A DNA stretch of 8,604 bases from an uncultured Clostridia bacterium (GTDB taxonomy: Bacteria > Bacillota > Clostridia > Christensenellales > Aristaeellaceae), in assembly GCA_934630975.1 (NCBI GenBank), contig CAKTXH010000099.1, positions 1 to 8,604 of the forward strand, read 5' to 3'. This document shows, one piece after another, positions 1-6,220 of this stretch. The notes below the pieces were generated by a model. It saw only the letters and a program-made list of their open reading frames with translations, did no database searches and was not told the origin of the DNA. The position numbers and the translations under genes are program-made. Each line of letters begins with the position of its first letter. Positions within the stretch are counted from its first letter, which is position 1.

Positions 1-11
1 CATAAAGTGCC

Positions 12-37
12 GAAAGGTCAGCCGACTTTCTTTTTTT
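12..37 (+). terminator. Likely intrinsic terminator of a convergent plus-strand gene
   Basis: A short stem (GAAAG plus TC pairing with GA plus CTTTC, one bulged G, AGCC loop, 12-30) is followed directly by seven T residues at 31-37. The T run follows the stem only on the plus strand, so it would end a transcript entering from the left of the window. No coding sequence of that gene can be recognised here. The stem is short and bulged, so the call is moderate. Confidence 0.5.
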
Positions 38-63
38 GCTTCCGCCGAAGTCCGCGAAGCGTC

Positions 64-101
64 AAAAAAAACGGACAGGGGGTTCGTTCACCGCATGTCC
101 G
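64..101 (-). terminator. Intrinsic terminator of the LPXTG surface-protein gene
   Basis: On the minus strand, CGGACA (96-101) pairs with TGTCCG (72-77) across an 18-nt loop, and eight T residues follow (71-64). It starts 14 bases after the stop codon of the surface-protein gene. The long loop makes the hairpin modest, but its position and T run fit a terminator. Confidence 0.65.
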
Positions 102-114
102 CTCTTATTTTGAT

Positions 115-2520
115 TTATTTTTTGCGCCTAAGCATGAAGCAGGCCGCTGCGGAAACCGCCAGCGCCGCGCCCCAAAGCAGAACGGGGCTTTCGTCGCCCG
201 TCTTCGGCAGGTTTTCCGCGCTGGGGAGCTTTTTCCACTCCGCCGTGAGCGTCATATCTCCCGTGACGGTGATCGTTTCGCCCGCGTGGTACATCTTCTC
301 GCCGTCCTTCCAGCCGACGAAGGTATAGCCGGTTCGCGGTTCTTCGCCAAGCGTCACATTTTGGCCGTAGGCCGCCGTTTCCGTCCGCGTTTTGCCGTCC
401 AGCAGGACGTATGTGACCGTGAACGTCCGGGCTTCCCAAACAGCCGTCAGTTTCATATCTTCATTGACGGTGATGTTGACTTTTCCGTCGGCTCCGGCCG
501 GATAGCTGTTCCCCTTCTCGTCCTTCCAGCCCTTAAACAGATGCCCTTCCTTTGTGGGCGCTTCGAGGGTGACGGTCGTGCCTTTTTGCACCGTTTGGCT
601 GCCGCTTCCGCCTACGCCGCCGTTCGCGTCGATTGTGACCGTGCACGTCGGGATTGCTTTATACGAAGCGACGAGCGACAATTCGCCGGTTAGCAGCTTG
701 TTTGCTTCCACCACCGCGCCGTTTTCAGAGGGCGTATATCGCGGGTTGTCGTTATACCAGTTGTCAATTTTTATGCCGCTGTTATGATAGTTCACGTTCA
801 TGTTCGCGGCGATGGGCAGTTGAATTTTAGCATTCTCATTCCACAGAAAAATATCTGCGCCGTGTCTGTCTGCCTTATTGTTGTAAATCTTATTTGATCC
901 GTCGGAAACATTCATCGACCCATTTTCCAACTTAATACCGCCGCCGATACCGCCAGTACCGCCGGTTTCATACGCTTCATTGCCAATGACCGTCCAGTTT
1001 GTTATTGGTTTTTCAAACGTTGTTACGCCGATCAGCGCCACGCCGCCGCCATATGCTGCTTTGTTGTCTTTGATTGTGCCGCCGGTGATGTTGAGGGTTG
1101 AATTATATGCATATAAACCGCCGCCATTACCTGTATCTGACGTAACACATCCGTTGATTGTGCCGCCGCTGATTCTGATGGTTGAACTGTCCACAAACAA
1201 ACCGCCGCCCGCACCTACCTTACATCCGCTGATTGTGCCGCCGCTGATTTCGATGGTTGAAGAATTTTCTGCATACAAACCGCCGCCCCATCTTCCCTCA
1301 CATCCGCTGATTGTGCCGCCGCTGATGTTGATGGTTGATTTGTTCGCATACAAACCGCTGCCATTACCTTTATCTGACGACGGTGCCTTACATCCGCTGA
1401 TCGTGCCGCCGCTGATGGTGATGGTTGATTGATTTTTTGCATACAAACCGCCGCCCTCATTTATCGTTGCCTCACATCCGCTGATTGTGCCGCCGCTGAT
1501 GGTGACGGTTGAGCCGTCCACATACAAGCCGCCGCCCGCGCCTGCCTCACATCCGCTGATTGTGCCCCTGTTGATATTGATAGTTGATTGATTTGTTGCA
1601 TACAAACCGCCGCCCGTACCCATACGTGCCTTACATCCGCTGATGGTGCCGTTGTTGATATTGATGGTTGAACCATTTGTTGCATACAAACCGCCGCCCG
1701 CATCTGCCTCACATCCGCTGATGGTGCCGTTGTTGATATTGATGGTTGAACCATTTTTTGCATACAAACCGCCGCCCGCATTTGCCGTACATCCGCTGAT
1801 GGTGCCGTTGTTAATGGTGACGGTTGAATTGTCCGCATACAAACCGCCGCCATTTTCTGCCTCACATCCGCTGATTGTGCCGCCATCCATGATAAATTTT
1901 GATCCGCCATTAACTAAGATGACTCTGTTGCCACCGGCCCTACAATCTTCAATCTTGCCGCTCAGCATGTGGAATGTTGCCCCCGAAGCAGCAATTACTG
2001 CGCGTCTGCACTTTTCAATTACGCCGCCATGCATGTTAAAAACTGAATTCGAACTCATAATCACTACGCAGGCGTTGTCCGTAGACTCCCTATTTTGCAG
2101 CGTCACATTCTCGTACATATTCGCGGTTGCCCCTTCTAATACAGATACAAAGCCATTCCTTGTATCTCCGTCAATCGTCAGCACTCCATCGTATTTTTCC
2201 GCGCCTAAATTCAAGACAGTATCTTTTCCTGCTACCGTAATTCCTGCCTTCGATTTAATGGAAATATTATGACCTTCGCCCTTGATGGTTGTCCTGCCGC
2301 GGCTCAATGTATAGGTAGTATCGCCATCCAAGGTGATCTTCTGCATCAAAACGATCTCGTTTTCTACGTCGCTGGATTTGTTAATCTCGTCAACCGCATC
2401 CCCAAATTTAATAAATTGATCGTCCATCCCGACCTTATACGTCTTCGCCATAGCGCGCGGTGCCGCCAGCGCCAGCATACAGACCGCTATGCCCAGCGCC
2501 TTCCAAATCTTCTTGTTCAT
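115..2520 (-). CDS. LPXTG wall-anchored beta-helix repeat surface protein with InlB B-repeats
   Basis: This 801-residue protein is predicted to be exported and covalently attached to the cell wall. Residues 1-25 form a signal peptide (lysines at 3-4, hydrophobic core, AMA cleavage site). Residues of about 60-200 contain beta-helix-like segments. Residues 212-490 carry about ten coils of 25-30 residues of the form GTISGC-x-A-(x)n-GGGLY-x-x-N-ST-x-T/N-I, typical of right-handed parallel beta-helix adhesins. A looser segment follows to about 620. Two Listeria-Bacteroides/InlB B-type repeats occupy about 625-695 and 699-763, each with a G-x-x-F-x-G-W core and an ending like LTAVW. The C-terminus has LPKTG (771-775), a hydrophobic segment (about 778-797) and RRKK, a classic sortase signal. 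The start is supported by AAGGAAAGG upstream and a promoter at 2584-2612. Cysteine recurs at the same place in twelve successive coils. The gene is more AT-rich than its neighbours. Architecture suggests adhesion or glycan contact, but the ligand is unknown. No sortase gene is in the window. Confidence 0.93.
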   Translation of the reverse strand: MNKKIWKALGIAVCMLALAAPRAMAKTYKVGMDDQFIKFGDAVDEINKSSDVENEIVLMQKITLDGDTTYTLSRGRTTIKGEGHNISIKSKAGITVAGKDTVLNLGAEKYDGVLTIDGDTRNGFVSVLEGATANMYENVTLQNRESTDNACVVIMSSNSVFNMHGGVIEKCRRAVIAASGATFHMLSGKIEDCRAGGNRVILVNGGSKFIMDGGTISGCEAENGGGLYADNSTVTINNGTISGCTANAGGGLYAKNGSTININNGTISGCEADAGGGLYATNGSTININNGTISGCKARMGTGGGLYATNQSTININRGTISGCEAGAGGGLYVDGSTVTISGGTISGCEATINEGGGLYAKNQSTITISGGTISGCKAPSSDKGNGSGLYANKSTINISGGTISGCEGRWGGGLYAENSSTIEISGGTISGCKVGAGGGLFVDSSTIRISGGTINGCVTSDTGNGGGLYAYNSTLNITGGTIKDNKAAYGGGVALIGVTTFEKPITNWTVIGNEAYETGGTGGIGGGIKLENGSMNVSDGSNKIYNNKADRHGADIFLWNENAKIQLPIAANMNVNYHNSGIKIDNWYNDNPRYTPSENGAVVEANKLLTGELSLVASYKAIPTCTVTIDANGGVGGSGSQTVQKGTTVTLEAPTKEGHLFKGWKDEKGNSYPAGADGKVNITVNEDMKLTAVWEARTFTVTYVLLDGKTRTETAAYGQNVTLGEEPRTGYTFVGWKDGEKMYHAGETITVTGDMTLTAEWKKLPSAENLPKTGDESPVLLWGAALAVSAAACFMLRRKK
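1051..1887 (-). repeat. Intragenic tandem repeat array encoding beta-helix coils (about 75-90 bp units)
   Basis: Within the surface-protein gene, a unit of about 75-90 bp recurs about ten times. On the plus strand it is marked by CATCCGCTGAT (variants allowed) and CATACAAACCGCCGCC. Each unit encodes one GTISGC...GGGLY coil. The 78-bp units at 1637-1714 and 1715-1792 differ at only about four positions, so they duplicated recently or are kept alike by gene conversion. Unit length varies between the other copies in multiples of three, so the frame is kept. The array could expand or contract by slippage or recombination. Confidence 0.9.
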
Positions 2521-2583
2521 AGCTTTCTGCCTTTCCTTCGGTTCATTGTTTTCCTATATACAGCCAACAAAATGGATATGGAC

Positions 2584-2612
2584 ATCATAGCATATCGACA
2601 TTCTTTTTTCAA
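2584..2612 (-). promoter_or_regulatory. Sigma-A-type promoter of the surface-protein gene (extended -10)
   Basis: The minus strand shows a -35 box TTGAAA (2607-2612), a 17-nt spacer and a -10 box TATGAT (2584-2589). The bases TGC lie directly before the -10, giving an extended -10. The leader to the ATG at 2520 would be roughly 55-60 nt, ending with AAGGAAAGG before the start. Together with the terminator at 2693-2724 this makes the surface-protein gene its own transcription unit. Confidence 0.75.
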
Positions 2613-2692
2613 TCTGTTTTATTCGGTTCTTCACGAATCCGGGATTCGAAATTTTGCAAAAATTCCGATAACAGTCGCAATGATCGTCATGC

Positions 2693-2724
2693 AAAAAAGC
2701 GCTCTCCCGACTGTGGGAAAGCGC
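2693..2724 (-). terminator. Intrinsic terminator after the ABC importer ATPase gene
   Basis: On the minus strand GCGCTTTCCC pairs with GGGAGAGCGC over all ten positions (one G-T wobble) around a 6-nt loop, and six T residues follow (2698-2693). It lies 22 bases past the ATPase stop codon. This is a strong, typical factor-independent terminator separating the importer operon from the surface-protein gene. Confidence 0.9.
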
Positions 2725-2746
2725 CTGAATGGTTTTTTACAAAATT

Positions 2747-3478
2747 TTACAGCATACTCGCCAGGAACGCTTTAAGCCGTTCTGTCTTCGGCGCGCCGAG
2801 CACATCCTCGGGGCTGCCGTGTTCGCAGATCACGCCTTGATCCATAAACACGACCTCGCTGGCGACGGCGCGGGCGAAGCCCATCTCGTGGGTGACGACC
2901 AGCATCGTCAAGCCCTCCTGCGCAAGGTTCTGCATGACGGAGAGCACCTCGCCGACCATCTCCGGGTCAAGCGCGCTCGTCGGCTCGTCGAAAAGGATGA
3001 CTTCGGGATCCATCGCCAGCGCGCGGGCAATGGCGACGCGCTGCTTCTGGCCGCCGGAAAGCTGGCGCGGCTTGGCGTTGATATACGCGTCCATGCCGAC
3101 CTTTTTCAGGTACTTCATCGCGTTCTCGACGCTCTCCTCGCGGGTGCGGTGCAGCACCTTCATCTGGCCGGTAACGCAGTTATTCAGCACGTCCATATTG
3201 CCGAACAGGTTGAACTGCTGAAAGACCATGCCGACCTTGGCGTGGTAGCGCGGCATGTTGACCGCGCCGGAGAGAATGTCCTCGCCGTGGTAGAGAATCT
3301 GTCCTTCGTCCGGCGTTTCCAGCAGGTTGATGCAGCGCAGCAGCGTCGATTTGCCCGAGCCGGAAGAGCCGATGATACAGGTCACTTCGCCCTTGTTGGC
3401 GGCAAAATCCACGCCTTTGAGCACCTCATGGTCGCCGAAGGCTTTCTTAATGCCCTTGACCTCGATCACGCGTTCCAT
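2747..3478 (-). CDS. Polar amino-acid ABC importer, ATP-binding subunit (GlnQ/HisP family)
   Basis: This 243-residue cytoplasmic ATPase powers uptake of a polar amino acid with the permease and binding protein encoded upstream. All nucleotide-binding motifs are visible: Walker A GSSGSGKST (37-45), Q-loop VFQQ (85-88), signature LSGGQ (140-144), Walker B ILFDEP (161-166), D-loop SALD (168-171) and switch histidine H197 in VVTHEMGFA. Length and the QFNLF...LSGGQKQRVAIARAL context fit the polar amino-acid uptake (PAAT) family closely. The ATG lies inside the end of the permease gene (13-nt overlap), with AAGGAGG ten bases upstream, so translation is probably coupled. The substrate cannot be read from this subunit, so I give no symbol. 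Confidence 0.95.
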   Translation of the reverse strand: MERVIEVKGIKKAFGDHEVLKGVDFAANKGEVTCIIGSSGSGKSTLLRCINLLETPDEGQILYHGEDILSGAVNMPRYHAKVGMVFQQFNLFGNMDVLNNCVTGQMKVLHRTREESVENAMKYLKKVGMDAYINAKPRQLSGGQKQRVAIARALAMDPEVILFDEPTSALDPEMVGEVLSVMQNLAQEGLTMLVVTHEMGFARAVASEVVFMDQGVICEHGSPEDVLGAPKTERLKAFLASML

Positions 3479-4296
3479 CTCTTGACGGCCTCCTTCTCGT
3501 TCTCCACAGATACCTTGATATCCGCGCGGCTGTCGCTCTGCGAGCCGTGAATGACGTAGTTATCCGGGCCGTCCATCTTCTTTTCCACCGCGCGCAGGAT
3601 GCGGCTGACAGTCAGCGTCAGGATGAGGTAAATCACCGCGATGATGAAATACACCTCGAAATAGCGGTAATACGTCCCCGCGGCGCTCTTCGCCTGGAAG
3701 AACAGCTCGGAAACGGAAATGACGTTCAGCACGCTGGAATCCTTGATGTTGACGATCAACTCGTTGCCCACGGACGGGAGGATATTGCGGATGGCCTGCG
3801 GCAGAACAACCGTCGTCATGGTCTGCCAATGGGTCATGCCGATGGCGTGCGCCGCCTCGAACTGGCCCTTATCGACGGAGACAATGCCGCCGCGGATGAT
3901 TTCGGCCATATACGCGCCGGTGTTGATGGAGATGATGAAGATGGCCGCGAAGGTCGTATCCATGAACACGCCCGCGTACTGCGCGCCGTAATAGATGACG
4001 ACGGCCTGCACGATCATCGGTGTGCCGCGGAACACCTGAATATAGACGTTCATCAGCAGCTGCACGAGCTTGAGCAGCCCGCGCCGGAGGATCACGCCGG
4101 TGTTCGAGCCGGTTTTCTTCTTCTCCGGCATGGCAATCGTGCGGATGATGGCCACCAGCAGGCCGAGCGCGAAGCCCAGCGCCGTGCCCGTCAGCGCGAT
4201 GAGCAGGGTCATGCCCGTTCCGCGCAGGAACAGCATGCCGTATTTTTGCAGCAAAAAGGCTACCCAGCCAAAGAAAGACGTAGAAGCGTTCGGCAT
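3466..4296 (-). CDS. Polar amino-acid ABC importer, membrane permease subunit (HisM/GlnP family)
   Basis: This 276-residue integral membrane protein forms the channel of the importer, probably as a homodimer because only one permease gene is present. Hydrophobic segments are visible at about 29-52, 92-110, 114-134, 180-200 and 212-232. FRGTP (89-93) is a family hallmark. The EAA loop that docks to the ATPase starts at E147 (EAAHAIGM...) and runs to about 173. A charged loop at 56-75 (PEKKKTGSN...) and a hydrophilic tail after about 240 make it longer than many members. The ATG has AAAGGAG six bases upstream. The gene lies 273 bp after the binding-protein gene, beyond a terminator and an inverted-repeat element, so its expression probably depends on readthrough or on a promoter I could not identify. 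Confidence 0.95.
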   Translation of the reverse strand: MPNASTSFFGWVAFLLQKYGMLFLRGTGMTLLIALTGTALGFALGLLVAIIRTIAMPEKKKTGSNTGVILRRGLLKLVQLLMNVYIQVFRGTPMIVQAVVIYYGAQYAGVFMDTTFAAIFIISINTGAYMAEIIRGGIVSVDKGQFEAAHAIGMTHWQTMTTVVLPQAIRNILPSVGNELIVNIKDSSVLNVISVSELFFQAKSAAGTYYRYFEVYFIIAVIYLILTLTVSRILRAVEKKMDGPDNYVIHGSQSDSRADIKVSVENEKEAVKRWNA

Positions 4297-4317
4297 TGTT
4301 TTCTCCTTTTTCCGATT

Positions 4318-4511
4318 ACCCTTCCACCGCTCACGCGGTCCCCCTCCCCTTAAAAGGGGAGGTTTCGGGCTTCTCTCCGTTTCTTATCCATGTTTTTCCA
4401 TGTTTTCCAATCGCCCTTTCACGACTCACACATTCCCGCTTAGAGAAGCGATTTCAGCCCCTGACCTCCCCTTTTAAGGGGAGGGGGACCGTCCGCAGAC
4501 GGTGGAAGGGT
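4318..4511. repeat. MITE-like structured inverted-repeat element inside the importer operon
   Basis: Two near-identical inverted arms, 4318-4362 and 4465-4511, enclose about 100 bp of unrelated sequence; weaker inner matches (GCTTCTCT at 4369-4376 against AGAGAAGC at 4442-4449) extend the pairing. Each arm begins ACCCTTCCACCG in its own orientation and holds two local hairpins: an ACCG...CGGT stem and the near-palindrome CCTCCCCTT/AAGGGGAGG. The first hairpin is ACCGC-TCAC-GCGGT in one arm and ACCGTC-TGCG-GACGGT in the other, so stem and loop vary while pairing is kept. There is no coding sequence and no clear target-site duplication. It resembles short non-coding repeats scattered in Firmicute genomes; mobility is inferred from structure only. 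Confidence 0.75.
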
Positions 4512-4527
4512 GGGAGAAGGAAAGCAT

Positions 4528-4554
4528 AAAAAGGCTGTCGGTTGCCCGACAGTC
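4528..4554 (-). terminator. Intrinsic terminator after the binding-protein gene (inside the importer operon)
   Basis: On the minus strand GACTGTCGG pairs with CCGACAGCC (one G-T wobble) around the loop GCAA, and five T residues follow (4532-4528). It starts 16 bases after the binding-protein stop codon and before the permease. A terminator here would limit permease and ATPase mRNA relative to binding-protein mRNA, a common way to set subunit ratios in ABC importers. Confidence 0.85.
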
Positions 4555-4569
4555 TTGTTTGGCGCTTGA

Positions 4570-5370
4570 TTACTCGCTCAGCGGCTGATCGAGCACAACC
4601 GCATCCATGATGGCGTTGCGCTCCTCAGCGGAGATCCCGGCGAGGATCTCGTTGATCTGCTCTTTCAGCTCGCTGCCCTGACGAACGCCGACGGCAATCT
4701 GCGCGTCGTCCGGGGAGACGGTGAAGCCCTGACCTTCTTCGAAGGTAACATAGGTCAGATCCGGGTTCGCGGAGGTCGCGGAGACAGCGCCCGGGCGGTC
4801 GGCCACATAGCCGTCAATCGCGCCGGAGGAAACCGCGACGATCATCGTCGGGAAGGTTTCCATCGCGGGCATCTTCACCGCGCCCTCGATCTGATCGATC
4901 ATGTCGTAGTGGAACGTGCTCATCTGGCCGGTGATCTTCGCGCCCGCCAGATCGGCAAGGCTCTTGGCGGAAGCGAACGCGCTGTCCTTGCGAACCACGA
5001 CGGTCAGCTCCGTGTCATAGTAGGAATCGGTGAAGTCGATGGTCATCTTGCGCTCGGCGGTCGGGCTCATGCCGGCGATGATCACGTCGATGTTGCCGGA
5101 GAGCAGCGCCGGGGTCAGGCCGTCCCACTCGGTCTTGACGATTTCCAGATCCATGCCGAGCTGATCGGCGATGATCTTCGCGATGCGCACATCGTAACCG
5201 TCCGCATAGCCGCCCGCCGCAATCGCCACGGCGTTTTCGCTCGCGTCGCTCTGCGTCCAGTTGTACGGCGCGTAGTTGCACTCCATGCCCACGCGCAGGG
5301 TCTCGCAAACGCCCGCCACCGCGAGCAGAACCAGGGCCATCGTCATGGCCAGAACCAGCATCTTCTTCAT
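4570..5370 (-). CDS. Polar amino-acid ABC importer, substrate-binding protein
   Basis: This 266-residue family 3 solute-binding protein captures an amino acid outside the membrane for the permease and ATPase encoded downstream. The ATG at 5370 is preferred to the in-frame ATG at 5406 because GGAGAGG lies eight bases upstream of it and the signal peptide (MKKMLVLAMTM...) then begins at residue 1. The mature part shows the family's opening LRVGMECNYAPYNW (25-38), GYDVRIAKIIADQLG (58-72), and MSPTAERKMTIDFT (101-114), whose R107 matches the arginine that contacts the ligand carboxylate. D191 in VADRPG fits the position of the aspartate that contacts the ligand amino group. The signal peptide ends AVAGVC, not a standard lipobox, because valine precedes cysteine. 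The substrate cannot be assigned; a broad polar or basic amino acid is plausible. Confidence 0.93.
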   Translation of the reverse strand: MKKMLVLAMTMALVLLAVAGVCETLRVGMECNYAPYNWTQSDASENAVAIAAGGYADGYDVRIAKIIADQLGMDLEIVKTEWDGLTPALLSGNIDVIIAGMSPTAERKMTIDFTDSYYDTELTVVVRKDSAFASAKSLADLAGAKITGQMSTFHYDMIDQIEGAVKMPAMETFPTMIVAVSSGAIDGYVADRPGAVSATSANPDLTYVTFEEGQGFTVSPDDAQIAVGVRQGSELKEQINEILAGISAEERNAIMDAVVLDQPLSE

Positions 5371-5385
5371 CGTTGTATCCTCTCC

Positions 5386-5399
5386 GACCCCATCGGGTC
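5386..5399 (-). promoter_or_regulatory. Small leader hairpin just upstream of the binding-protein ribosome binding site
   Basis: GACCC and GGGTC form a 5-bp stem with a 4-nt loop ending one base before GGAGAGG (5379-5385). A stem abutting a ribosome binding site can stabilise the 5' end or help present the site. No attenuator or riboswitch architecture is visible, so this may be incidental. Confidence 0.35.
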
Positions 5400-5430
5400 T
5401 ATCCATAAGTTGTTCGGTTGGAATGAGGAT

Positions 5431-5459
5431 ATCTTACACCTGTCCGGCCCATCAGTCAA
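5431..5459 (-). promoter_or_regulatory. Sigma-A-type promoter of the amino-acid importer operon
   Basis: The minus strand has a -35 box TTGACT (5454-5459), a 17-nt spacer and a -10 box TAAGAT (5431-5436). The expected leader is about 55 nt to the ATG at 5370. AT-rich DNA upstream (about 5460-5510) could act as an UP element. Confidence 0.75.
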
Positions 5460-5485
5460 CAAAACTACAATAATTTCGCGTTCAA

Positions 5486-5502
5486 TTTGTATTTTTTACA
5501 AA
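5486..5502. promoter_or_regulatory. AT-rich dyad upstream of the importer promoter, possible operator
   Basis: TTTGTA and TACAAA are inverted around five T residues, centred about 35 bp upstream of the -35 box. Dyads of this kind can be operators or activator sites, but AT-rich DNA produces them by chance. I recognise no specific regulator motif. Confidence 0.25.
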
Positions 5503-5557
5503 GTAAATCCCTCTGAGCGCGTCTGACAGTGTGCAAAAATATACGGTTTGCGCCTTT

Positions 5558-6184
5558 TCAGCCGGGTATCGCCCGTTTTATGCCCGCACGGTTTCGCCCG
5601 CGCCGATTCGGACAGGCTGCCCCTTCAGCGTCAGCTCCACCGCTTCGCCGCCCGCGTTGGCGATGCTCACGTCTTGGCCGCTCATGGTCAGCAAAAGCGG
5701 CTGTCCGCGCCAAATCCAGATCAATGCCGAAAACGCCCGCATTTTCCCGAAAGCGCTCGTCGTATTCCGCCCGCGGCGTATGCACCCATTCAAAGAAGAA
5801 ATCGTTTCTGCGGCTCTCCTTGGTGGCCTCGACCTCCTGCATGGCGTTGTTTTCCATCAGGATTTCCGCCAGCGCGACGATCAATTGGCCGATGTGCATG
5901 ATTTCATCCACATCGCCGCCGATTTCCAAAACCGCCTCGATGTGCTCGTTGAAACGGAGCGGGAAGCAGATTCCCTTGGTCTCTTCGCCGACGCTGACGT
6001 AAACGATGCAGGCTTCCTGCTGCTCATACACGCGCGCGGCGGCAGGCCGAACCCGGCCCACCATTTTTTCATCCGTACCCGCGAACACCTTGCCGTCGAT
6101 ATCCGTCACGTTGACCGAATAGGGCGTAACCCTGGCAATGCGTCCGACAATGGCCCACGCCATCCGCTGCGTCAAGTACCCCAT
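5558..6184 (-). CDS. Truncated CdaR-type sugar-diacid sensor (likely gene remnant)
   Basis: From the ATG at 6184 the frame encodes 208 residues. Residues of about 4-130 match the N-terminal sugar-diacid recognition domain of CdaR-family regulators: LTQRMAWAIVGRIAR, YSVNVTDIDGKVFAGTD, the MVGRVRPAAA segment, and GICFPLRFNEHIEAVLEIGG. Residues 130-161 look like the start of the following region (VFGIDLDLARTA). After about residue 161 the protein becomes arginine-rich and loses all family resemblance. Full-length members have roughly 350-400 residues with a C-terminal PucR-type helix-turn-helix, absent here. This ATG has AGGTGGAAAG upstream; longer starts such as 6268 would overlap the promoter at 6221-6249. 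The remnant can still be expressed but cannot bind DNA as CdaR does. It may be a dead gene or a stand-alone ligand-binding fragment. Confidence 0.7.
   Translation of the reverse strand: MGYLTQRMAWAIVGRIARVTPYSVNVTDIDGKVFAGTDEKMVGRVRPAAARVYEQQEACIVYVSVGEETKGICFPLRFNEHIEAVLEIGGDVDEIMHIGQLIVALAEILMENNAMQEVEATKESRRNDFFFEWVHTPRAEYDERFRENAGVFGIDLDLARTAAFADHERPRREHRQRGRRSGGADAEGAACPNRRGRNRAGIKRAIPG
5578..5703 (-). pseudogene. Orphan C-terminal tail of an unrelated gene, fused out of frame to the CdaR remnant
   Basis: In a different minus-strand frame from the CdaR remnant, about 41 residues read cleanly to a TAA: LLLTMSGQDVSIANAGGEAV, then ELTLKGQPVRIGAGETVRA. Alternating hydrophobic residues and a V-x-I-G-A-G-E-T-V ending look like the last strands of a beta-sandwich, as at the C-termini of many carbohydrate-active enzymes. 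The same DNA read in the CdaR frame is arginine-rich nonsense. The likely history is a deletion joining the 5' part of cdaR to the 3' end of another gene at about 5690-5705. The donor family is not identified. Confidence 0.5.
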
Positions 6185-6220
6185 TGCATCTTTCCACCTG
6201 CTTGAAGTCGTGATACGGCC

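Noticed and set aside
1..3. Minus-strand ATG at the left edge as a possible gene start
   Set aside because: No Shine-Dalgarno-like sequence precedes it and no coding sequence is visible; the region fits terminators better.
7..693. Plus-strand open frame of 228 codons at the left edge
   Set aside because: It runs antisense to the LPXTG and InlB-repeat coding region, which has clear domains. The product is arginine-rich and low in recognisable structure.
1051..1887. Regularly spaced repeats resembling a CRISPR array
   Set aside because: The repeats lie in one continuous coding frame, vary gradually between copies, and have no unique spacers or palindromic repeat; there are no cas genes.
1643..2272. 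Long plus-strand open frame (209 codons), rich in repeated KPPP and HPL-type segments
   Set aside because: It is the antisense image of the beta-helix repeats; the repeat unit length is a multiple of three, so the opposite strand stays open too. No ribosome binding site or family resemblance.
3547..4353. Plus-strand open frame of 268 codons opposite the permease
   Set aside because: Composition is dominated by Asp, His, Arg and Ala from antisense reading of membrane-protein codons; the minus-strand permease has all family motifs.
4363..4464. Possible small gene or RNA in the centre of the inverted-repeat element
   Set aside because: No open frame with a start and ribosome binding site, and no recognisable RNA fold beyond the extension of the arms.
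5371..5406. Earlier in-frame ATG at 5406 for the binding protein
   Set aside because: It would put 12 charged residues before the signal peptide and has no good ribosome binding site; the ATG at 5370 has GGAGAGG at ideal spacing.
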